From Cellvibrionales bacterium UBA3090 (lineage in GTDB: Bacteria > Pseudomonadota > Gammaproteobacteria > Pseudomonadales > Porticoccaceae): DNA of 21,830 nt. The stretch covers positions 1-21,830 of the forward strand of contig DFBC01000010.1 in the NCBI GenBank assembly GCA_002367235.1, written 5' to 3'. The notes under the pieces are model-generated. The model ran no database searches. It was not told where the DNA came from and saw only the letters and a program-made list of their open reading frames with translations. Positions 16,072-21,830 of the stretch are shown here, piece after piece. A program made the position numbers and the translations under genes. The stretch's first letter is position 1. Each line of letters opens with the position of its first letter.

Positions 16072-16077
16072 TATAAT
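16072..16077 (+). promoter_or_regulatory. Possible -10 element for the coiled-coil/fumarase unit
   Basis: TATAAT lies 13 bases past the preceding terminator and about 80 bases before the next ATG. No convincing -35 is visible because the terminator stem occupies that place. A 6-bp hairpin (AGGCCC/GGGCCT, 16092-16109) lies in the leader it would produce; its role is unknown. Confidence 0.35.
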
Positions 16078-16155
16078 ATTTGACCTATTTGAGGCCCCAA
16101 ACAGGGCCTTCTGGCGAAATATTAAAGATAATCCTGGCGAAAGGTTTTATTCACG

Positions 16156-16941
16156 ATGACTGACAAGGATTTTAATAGGCTTGACCCGATAGTACCTGAA
16201 CGTGATGAGCGTATTGGTCGAGGTGAATCAACCGCTAGCCATACCCCCGGTAAAGGAAGTAAGGCAACTGCTGGCCGACCTTCCCAGCCGGCAGGAACCA
16301 TGGGTATTTTATGGAAATTGTTGGTGCTAGTACTGATTATTGGTCTTGGCAGTCTAGGTTATTTTTTTATGCAGGAGGAAGCGCGTCTTGCCTTGCTGCA
16401 GAACCGCTTTGACGAGCTGGAAAACAAGATTGTCTCTACCGATGAATCGCTCAACCAATCGGGTGCTGCTCTCGGTATAAAGCTAAAGAATCATGATGAG
16501 GTGTTGGATAAACACTGGTCTGAGATTAAGAAGTTGTGGGGCATTTCCTATGACCGAAACCGAAAAACGATAGACGCTCAGGAGAAAACAATAAAGGGGC
16601 TCCAGGCCTCAATGGCGGCTCGCAAGAAAGAAGTGGCCAGTTTGAATCGTAAGCTGGATGAGTTGACCGGCAAGCTTGCCAAGACAGCTAAATCGGTGGA
16701 TACCGTGGCCAGTGCCTCATTGGCAGCAAAGCTGGAAGTTAATGATATGGTGAGTCAATCGCAAGAGCTGGTTGATCAGTTCAACCGTCTTGAGCAAAAC
16801 CTGAAGGCCTCACAGCAAGATCTTAGAACCCGTATTGCCAATACTGAGGAGGCGATTGAAGCAATTGATGCCTATCGTCTCCAGGTTAATCGGGATATTC
16901 AACAACTTAAACAACTGGGTGCATCCCCTGTTGCTCAGTAG
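16156..16941 (+). CDS. Single-pass membrane protein with long periplasmic coiled coil, function unknown
   Basis: I do not recognise a named family beyond the loosely annotated ATPase-like or SMC-like coiled-coil proteins. The 261 residues comprise a polar cytoplasmic N-terminus (1-50, with low-complexity Gly/Ser/Lys/Pro at 22-46), one membrane helix (about 51-72, ILWKLLVLVLIIGLGSLGYFF), and a heptad-rich helical region from 76 to about 255. Repeats such as LQNRFDELENKI, LNRKLDELTGKLAKT and FNRLEQNLK place Leu/Ile/Val at a/d positions. The start has AAAGG about 9 bases before the ATG. No Walker motif is present, so ATPase names would be wrong. Topology suggests a membrane anchor with a periplasmic rod. 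It precedes fumarase by 41 bases with no terminator between, so the two may be co-transcribed. Confidence 0.8.
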   Translation: MTDKDFNRLDPIVPERDERIGRGESTASHTPGKGSKATAGRPSQPAGTMGILWKLLVLVLIIGLGSLGYFFMQEEARLALLQNRFDELENKIVSTDESLNQSGAALGIKLKNHDEVLDKHWSEIKKLWGISYDRNRKTIDAQEKTIKGLQASMAARKKEVASLNRKLDELTGKLAKTAKSVDTVASASLAAKLEVNDMVSQSQELVDQFNRLEQNLKASQQDLRTRIANTEEAIEAIDAYRLQVNRDIQQLKQLGASPVAQ

Positions 16942-16982
16942 TAAATTCAGTAACACCAGAGCTTTTACCTCGGAGAGAATAA

Positions 16983-18500
16983 ATGACTGTAATTCGACAA
17001 GACGATTTGATTGATAGCGTTGCCGACGCGCTACAATTTATCTCCTACTATCACCCTGTAGATTTCATAAAGGCAGTACATGAAGCCTATGAGCGGGAAG
17101 AGTCAAAGGCAGCCAAAGATGCCATGGCTCAGATTCTGATTAATTCACGCATGTGTGCCATGGGGCATAGGCCTCTTTGTCAGGATACCGGCATTGTTAA
17201 TGTGTTTGTGAAAGTTGGCATGAATGTGCAGTGGCAAGGTGATATGAGTGTCACCGATATGATCAACGAAGGTGTTCGTCGAGCCTATAAGTTATCTGAT
17301 AATGTTTTGCGCGCATCGGTACTGGATGATCCCGATGGCGCACGTAAGAACACCGGAGATAATACACCGGCTGTCATTAATTATGAGATTGTTCCCGGCG
17401 ATAAAGTCGTTGTTGATGTGGCTGCCAAAGGGGGTGGTTCTGAGGCGAAGTCGAAATTTGCGATGCTTAATCCGTCCGACTCAATCGTGGATTGGGTACT
17501 TGAGCAGCTGCCAAAAATGGGTGCCGGTTGGTGTCCGCCCGGAATGTTGGGTATCGGTATTGGTGGTACAGCAGAGAAAGCGGTGTTGTTGGCGAAAGAG
17601 TCGCTGATGGACGCTATCGATATTCAAGAATTGAAAGCACGTGGTGCATCGAATCGAGCTGAAGAGCTACGCCTTGAGCTATATGAAAAGGTGAATGATC
17701 TTGGTATTGGTGCTCAAGGCCTGGGCGGTTTAACTACTGTTTTGGATGTCAAAGTTAAAGATTTTCCCTCCCATGCTGCTAACAAGCCCGTAGCGTTGAT
17801 TCCCAATTGCGCTGCCACTCGTCATGCACACTTCTCTCTCGATGGTTCAGGCCCGGCTAAACAGGTTCCACCAAGTTTGGACGACTGGCCAGACATCACT
17901 TGGGAGGTGGGCGATAGTGTTCGTCGGGTCAACCTTGATACCGTGTCTAAGGAAGACCTTAAAGACTGGAAGCCTGGTGAGACGTTGTTGCTATCTGGCA
18001 AGATGCTTACGGGTCGCGATGCCGCCCACAAGCGAATGGTCGATATGATCGCCAAGGGGGAAGAGCTTCCAGTAGATATGACCGGTCGCTTTATCTATTA
18101 CGTAGGGCCAGTTGATCCTGTTAGGGATGAAGTCGTAGGTCCAGCGGGTCCTACGACCGCGACTAGAATGGACAAGTTCACGCGTACTATGCTTGAGCAA
18201 ACAGGCCTGATTGGCATGATTGGTAAGGCTGAACGCGGCCCGATAGCTATTGAGGCGATTAGAGATAATGAGGCCGCTTATTTGATGGCCGTGGGTGGTG
18301 CTGCATATCTGGTGTCTAAAGCGATAACAGACGCCAAAGTTGTCGCGTTTGAAGACTTGGGGATGGAGGCTATCTATGAGTTTGAAATTGTCGACATGCC
18401 GGTTACGGTGGCGGTGGACTCCAGAGGCGAGTCTGTTCACCAGACTGGGCCTCAAATTTGGAAGGCTAAGATTGAAGAACACAAACTAGCATTGTCATAG
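16983..18500 (+). CDS. Class I fumarate hydratase (iron-sulfur)
   Basis: The 505-residue class I (FumA/FumB-type) fumarase interconverts fumarate and malate in the TCA cycle, using an oxygen-sensitive [4Fe-4S] cluster. Three cysteine ligands are visible: Cys66 in LCQDTGIVNVFVK, Cys184 in GWCPPGMLGIGIGGTAEKA and Cys276 in IPNCAATRHAHF. Their spacing (118 and 92) is close to that in E. coli FumA. The C-terminal domain includes the motifs GRDAAHKR, FIYYVGPVDP and GPTTATRMDKFT of the family. GGAGAG lies 6 bases before the ATG. The protein is a single chain, not the split alpha/beta form of many archaea and clostridia. A strong terminator follows. Confidence 0.96.
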   Translation: MTVIRQDDLIDSVADALQFISYYHPVDFIKAVHEAYEREESKAAKDAMAQILINSRMCAMGHRPLCQDTGIVNVFVKVGMNVQWQGDMSVTDMINEGVRRAYKLSDNVLRASVLDDPDGARKNTGDNTPAVINYEIVPGDKVVVDVAAKGGGSEAKSKFAMLNPSDSIVDWVLEQLPKMGAGWCPPGMLGIGIGGTAEKAVLLAKESLMDAIDIQELKARGASNRAEELRLELYEKVNDLGIGAQGLGGLTTVLDVKVKDFPSHAANKPVALIPNCAATRHAHFSLDGSGPAKQVPPSLDDWPDITWEVGDSVRRVNLDTVSKEDLKDWKPGETLLLSGKMLTGRDAAHKRMVDMIAKGEELPVDMTGRFIYYVGPVDPVRDEVVGPAGPTTATRMDKFTRTMLEQTGLIGMIGKAERGPIAIEAIRDNEAAYLMAVGGAAYLVSKAITDAKVVAFEDLGMEAIYEFEIVDMPVTVAVDSRGESVHQTGPQIWKAKIEEHKLALS

Positions 18501-18518
18501 GTGGCTAAAAGTTGTTTG

Positions 18519-18547
18519 AAAAACCGGAAGAACATCTTCCGGTTTTT
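18519..18547. terminator. Intrinsic terminator after fumarase
   Basis: AAAAACCGGAAGA pairs perfectly with TCTTCCGGTTTTT around the loop ACA, followed by extra T. It begins 18 bases after the stop codon. Confidence 0.93.
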
Positions 18548-18549
18548 TT

Positions 18550-18839
18550 GTTTTGTATAAAAAAAGAGCTCTATTGGCTGGTGATCATCGGTTTCCATGA
18601 TGTCTTTGCTGCCCAGGAGTTTTAAGAGTTTCTCCCTGGAAAGTGTCGGGCTGGTTGATTTTTGAACAATCGCTGTGTTTTTAGCGTATTTTTTATAAAT
18701 ATTAGTACTTTTTTATATCAAAAATGACAACGGATGAGGGAAAATTAGAAGAAATAAACTATCATTGCGTTATCTGGCGAGCGGGCTGCCAGCTTAGGAT
18801 GCCCGTAGTTTTAATTAATAGGAATAATTGGGGAATATC
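18550..18839 (+). other. Non-coding leader region of the OmpA-like gene
   Basis: This 290-base stretch holds no ORF I would accept. It is AT-rich in the middle (about 18665-18730). It contains a bulged inverted repeat (CCAGGAG at 18613-18619 with CTCCCTGG at 18632-18639) and, closer to the gene, a 5-bp hairpin (CGGGC at 18782-18786 with GCCCG at 18801-18805) just before the start region. I see no clear sigma-70 promoter. Outer-membrane protein mRNAs often have long structured leaders, so a regulatory 5' UTR or small-RNA target is possible but not shown. Confidence 0.45.
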
Positions 18840-19784
18840 ATGAATAAATTTATTGCTGCAGCTGGTGCATTGTTGCTGGGCGTTTCTGTTTCGGCACAGT
18901 CACAAGACGGTTTATACCTTGGGCCATCTTTGAGCTACCTGTACTTGGACAGTGATCGCGTTGTTAGCGGGCACGATGAAGCTGGAGTACTGGGCCTTAA
19001 TGTTGGCTATCGTTTTTTTAATGACTGGGCTATTGAGCTGGGTTATGGCAGCGACATCGCTGGCGATGATGTGGACGTGGCTCAGATCAATGCTTACTAC
19101 TGGTTTGGTGAGGACGATGGCGGATGGCGTCCTTATGTTGTTGCGGGCGTAAGCTATTTTGATCGCGAAGGTGAGAGTAATTTACAACCAGAAATGGAAT
19201 ACACTCATCAAGCCCAACTTGGTTTTGGTCTTTCTAAAATGCTGACCGACCACTGGGAATTCCGCGGTGATGCACGTCTGCTTCATAAAGTTCGTGAAGG
19301 TAACGATGGCGTTCACGATGGAACGGTTAACTTCGCTTTAAATTACTACTTTAATGATCCCGTGGCCCCGGTTATGGAGCAACCAGCTGAACCAGCTCGT
19401 GTTCCAGTATATGAGCCTGAGACCAGGACTATTACAGTTAAGCTAAATGTTGAATTTGAGTTCGACAAAGCAGATGTCCGTGCGATCTACGGTGATGAAC
19501 TGCAGGCTGTAGCCAATGCGATGAAAGTTCATGACGATATTACTTTGGTGTTGGAAGGACACACAGATTCACGTGGTTCTGACAGCTACAACCAAGATCT
19601 GTCTCAGCGTCGTGTTGAAGCGGTTAAAGCTAAGATCAATGAAGAATACGGTATAGATACCAGCCGCATTACTGCTGTTGGTTATGGTGAAAGTCGTCCT
19701 ATTGCAGATAACGACACTGATGAAGGCCGTGCTCGCAACCGCCGTGTTGTTGGTGAAATGACCTACACCGAGGTGGCGGAATAA
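18840..19784 (+). CDS. OmpA/OprF-like outer membrane protein
   Basis: The 314-residue protein starts at ATG 18840 (an in-frame TTG lies 12 bases earlier), preceded by GGGGA. A signal peptide (MNKFIAAAGALLLGVSVSA) is probably cleaved after Ala19 (V-S-A). Residues about 23-173 form the beta-barrel part, with alternating aromatic strands (DGLYLGPSLSYLYLD, YRFFNDWAIELGYG, WRPYVVAGVSYF). A Pro-rich linker (about 174-195) leads to the C-terminal peptidoglycan-binding OmpA domain at about 200-312. There HTDSRG (Asp243) and SQRRVEAV (Arg257/258) supply residues that bind diaminopimelate, with GYGESRPIADN and GRARNRRV following. It anchors the outer membrane to the cell wall and may form a pore. Confidence 0.93.
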   Translation: MNKFIAAAGALLLGVSVSAQSQDGLYLGPSLSYLYLDSDRVVSGHDEAGVLGLNVGYRFFNDWAIELGYGSDIAGDDVDVAQINAYYWFGEDDGGWRPYVVAGVSYFDREGESNLQPEMEYTHQAQLGFGLSKMLTDHWEFRGDARLLHKVREGNDGVHDGTVNFALNYYFNDPVAPVMEQPAEPARVPVYEPETRTITVKLNVEFEFDKADVRAIYGDELQAVANAMKVHDDITLVLEGHTDSRGSDSYNQDLSQRRVEAVKAKINEEYGIDTSRITAVGYGESRPIADNDTDEGRARNRRVVGEMTYTEVAE

Positions 19785-19817
19785 GTTCTAGTAAAAAGTA
19801 CCTATTCTAGAGTCATT

Positions 19818-19848
19818 AAAAGCGGCGTCTTCGGATGCCGCTTTTTTT
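19818..19848. terminator. Intrinsic terminator after the OmpA-like gene, UUCG tetraloop
   Basis: AAAAGCGGCGTC pairs with GATGCCGCTTTT around TTCG, giving a 12-bp stem (one G-T wobble) closed by the very stable C(UUCG)G tetraloop, then more T. It fits a strongly expressed gene. Confidence 0.93.
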
Positions 19849-19886
19849 TGAATAGATAATCTTGATATGAGTAGTTGGAGTGAATC

Positions 19887-21308
19887 ATGGCAAACACACT
19901 GTACTGGCATGATTATGAAACCTTTGGCATAGATCCCGCTCGTGATGCCCCCTCCCAGTTTGCCGGTATTCGTACCGATGAAAATCTAAATGTTATCGGC
20001 GAGCCGCTTTCTCTCTACTGTAAACCGCCGGTTGATCGTCTTCCCTCTCCCCAGGCCTGTCTTGTGACGGGAATAACCCCGCAAATTGCCCAGCAGGAAG
20101 GGGTAACTGAGCGAGAGTTTATAGCGAGAATTTACCGAGAGTTGTCAGTTCCTGGTACCTGTGGTGTGGGCTATAACAGCATTCGATTTGATGACGAGGT
20201 TACTCGTTATAGTCTGTATCGCAATTTCTATGATCCCTATGAGCGAGAGTGGAAACAGGGTAATTCTCGTTGGGATATTATCGATATGATGCGCCTGACT
20301 AGAGCATTGAGGCCCGAGGGTATCGTTTGGCCTAACTACGATGATGGTTCGCCGTGTTTCAAGCTGGAGCGATTAACCGAAGCGAATGGTATCGCCCATG
20401 AGTCTGCTCACGATGCCCTCTCAGATGTGCGTGCCACCATCGCTATGGCAAAGCTGGTTATGGAGAAACAGCCAAACCTTTATCGATATATTTACGAGCA
20501 TCGGTTAAAGCATAAAGTAGCCAGCCTCATCGATTTAACACATAAAAAACCGTTTCTGCATGTTTCGGGAAAGTTGCCTTCAAAGCATGGCTACACTGCG
20601 TTAATGATGCCGCTGGCAAGACACCCGACAAATAAAAACTTAATTATCTGTTTTAATCTTACGGGTGATGCGGAGGCATTGATAAAATTGCCGGCTGAAC
20701 ACATACAGCAACGATTGTTTACTCGGTCTGAGGATCTGCCGGAGGGTGTTGAGCGGTTGCCGCTTAAGGGTGTGCAGTTAAATCGTTGTCCTGTGGTGGC
20801 GACGCCTAAATTGCTGGATGCCGAAGCCGCCCAGCGGTTAGCGATTGATGTGCCTCTGTGCGAACGAAATTGGCAGCTACTACGGCAGCATGATTTATCG
20901 TCAAAACTCTCCGAGGTGTTTGGTACACCGTCATATGAAAAAACAGCCAATGTGGAAAGGCGTTTGTATGATGGTTTTCTTGGTGAGCTAGATAAAGCGT
21001 TATTGCCGGAAGTGCGTTCTGCTTCAGCCGTAGAGCTCGCTGCGGACTTATTTCATTTTAGAGATGAGCGTTACCAGCAACTGTTATTTCTGTACCGTGC
21101 AAAAAATTTTCCAGATACGTTAAGTGCTGAAGAGCAGCATCACTGGGAAGAGATACGTTTCAATCGGCTTACTCAAGTGAGCGAGGGATATACGACACTT
21201 GATGACTATTTTGAAGAGATTGAACGGTTGTTAGGGCTGGACAGCTCAACAGAAAACGATCGCCATATTTTGCGGGCCTTGCAGGAATGGGGGAATCAGA
21301 TTTTATAG
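19887..21308 (+). CDS. sbcB: Exodeoxyribonuclease I (ExoI, SbcB)
   Basis: The 473-residue 3'-5' exonuclease degrades single-stranded DNA in mismatch repair and recombination. It has a DEDDh exonuclease domain at about residues 5-190. Exo I is HDYETFG (Asp9, Glu11), Exo II is GYNSIRFDDE (Asp102) and Exo III is AHDALSD (His175, Asp180). The distances between them (93 between the first and second Asp, 5 between His and Asp) equal those of E. coli ExoI (Asp15, Asp108, His181, Asp186). The SH3-like and C-terminal helical domains follow, ending ERLLGLDSSTENDRHILRALQEWG. GGAG lies about 7 bases before the ATG. Length matches E. coli ExoI (475). It appears to be its own unit, preceded by the ompA terminator. 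Confidence 0.96.
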   Translation: MANTLYWHDYETFGIDPARDAPSQFAGIRTDENLNVIGEPLSLYCKPPVDRLPSPQACLVTGITPQIAQQEGVTEREFIARIYRELSVPGTCGVGYNSIRFDDEVTRYSLYRNFYDPYEREWKQGNSRWDIIDMMRLTRALRPEGIVWPNYDDGSPCFKLERLTEANGIAHESAHDALSDVRATIAMAKLVMEKQPNLYRYIYEHRLKHKVASLIDLTHKKPFLHVSGKLPSKHGYTALMMPLARHPTNKNLIICFNLTGDAEALIKLPAEHIQQRLFTRSEDLPEGVERLPLKGVQLNRCPVVATPKLLDAEAAQRLAIDVPLCERNWQLLRQHDLSSKLSEVFGTPSYEKTANVERRLYDGFLGELDKALLPEVRSASAVELAADLFHFRDERYQQLLFLYRAKNFPDTLSAEEQHHWEEIRFNRLTQVSEGYTTLDDYFEEIERLLGLDSSTENDRHILRALQEWGNQIL

Positions 21309-21402
21309 GCCAGGTAAGTAGCTGGTTCGCCTATGGCAAAGTGGTTAAAATGCTTTGGCGTATTTTTTGATATGCGGAGCTAGTGTGGAATTTGGGGGCA
21401 GT

Positions 21403-21830
21403 GTGAAGTTTAAGGGTACGAGTATTCTTTCTATCAGTCAGTTTGAGCGGGCCGATATCGATCATATTTTTCGGGTAGCCGACCAGATGGAACCCTATGC
21501 TCAGCGCCAGAAAATTACGCGGGTGCTAGATGGCGCCATTTTAGGCAACATGTTCTTTGAACCCAGCACCAGAACTCGAATTAGTTTTGGCAGTGCTTTC
21601 AACCTGTTGGGTGGAGAAGTGCGAGAAACCGTTGGCTTCGAGGCGTCTGCCTTGGCAAAGGGTGAGTCGCTTCAGGATACTGCCAGAGTCTTATCCGGGT
21701 TTAGCGATATTATATGTATGCGTCACCCCGAGGCCGGTTCTGTCGCGGATTTTGCCAGTGCTAGTCGGGTTCCGGTGATTAATGGTGGCGATGGTAGCAA
21801 CGAGCATCCCAGCCAGGCGTTACTTGATCT
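21403..21830 (+). CDS. pyrB: Aspartate carbamoyltransferase PyrB (5' part, cut by window edge)
   Basis: The enzyme makes carbamoyl-aspartate from carbamoyl phosphate and aspartate, the second step of pyrimidine synthesis. The visible 142 residues contain the carbamoyl-phosphate loop FFEPSTRTR, the K-G-E-S-L-x-D-T segment, MRHPEAG and INGGDGSNEHPSQALLD, all in the right order for the N-terminal domain. FFEPSTRTRISF rather than the FFENSTRTR of Pseudomonas PyrB suggests a different ATCase subtype, so pyrC'-dependent assembly cannot be assumed. I chose GTG 21403 (M-K-F-K-G) with GGGGG upstream. An in-frame GTG at 21385 with GGAG 5 bases upstream is equally possible and adds six residues. The gene continues beyond the window. 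Confidence 0.93.
   Translation, partial: MKFKGTSILSISQFERADIDHIFRVADQMEPYAQRQKITRVLDGAILGNMFFEPSTRTRISFGSAFNLLGGEVRETVGFEASALAKGESLQDTARVLSGFSDIICMRHPEAGSVADFASASRVPVINGGDGSNEHPSQALLD

Noticed and set aside
21305..21334. Inverted repeat ATAGGC/GCCTAT after sbcB as a terminator
   Set aside because: The stem is short with a long loop and no following T-run.
1..21830. Mobile element, defence system, CRISPR array or biosynthetic cluster
   Set aside because: No transposase, integrase, repeat-spacer pattern, restriction or toxin-antitoxin gene, tRNA, or modular enzyme is visible. All genes fit a conserved chromosomal backbone.

Overview
The window looks like a core chromosomal segment of a gammaproteobacterium, probably a marine relative of Pseudomonas/Cellvibrio-type bacteria. 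This rests on gene content and order: divergent pilA and pilBC(D) followed by nadC, a DUF1631 gene and ampD-ampE resembles the Pseudomonas arrangement, and fxsA-groES-groEL is a common gammaproteobacterial arrangement. Base composition is near half GC, genes are densely packed, and I see no phage, IS element, CRISPR array, tRNA or rRNA.

Layout: (1) 1-3721, type IV pilus: minus-strand pilB-pilC and probably the first codons of pilD, with the major pilin pilA divergent behind a very good sigma-54 promoter and an upstream palindrome. (2) 3769-7184, nadC (minus), sharing a bidirectional terminator with pilA, then a large DUF1631 protein. (3) 7370-12109, a peptidoglycan-recycling neighbourhood: ampD-ampE and an AmpG-type permease, interrupted by a two-gene ABC-2 exporter on the minus strand. 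(4) 12116-15195, an alkyltransferase-like DNA repair protein (minus), then fxsA, a sigma-32-type promoter, groES, groEL and a terminator. (5) 15371-18547, a stand-alone PuuD-like membrane protein, a one-helix coiled-coil protein and class I fumarase, with terminators after the first and third. (6) 18840-21830, an OmpA/OprF-like porin, exonuclease I (sbcB) and the 5' part of pyrB.

How genes work together: PilB powers pilus extension on the PilC platform with PilA as subunit. AmpG imports anhydro-muropeptides and AmpD removes their peptides, which also sets the signal for AmpC-type beta-lactamase induction where AmpR exists. GroES/GroEL form the chaperonin. The rest are independent housekeeping genes.

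No clearly new multi-gene system is visible. The most informative oddities are: ampD has no ATG/GTG start compatible with its conserved N-terminus (either a rare ATT start or a one-base frameshift); a PuuD-family membrane domain lacks the cytochrome c part and any purine-catabolism neighbours; the pilin has four cysteines and a glycine-rich tract; and an uncharacterised ABC exporter sits inside the muropeptide-recycling cluster.
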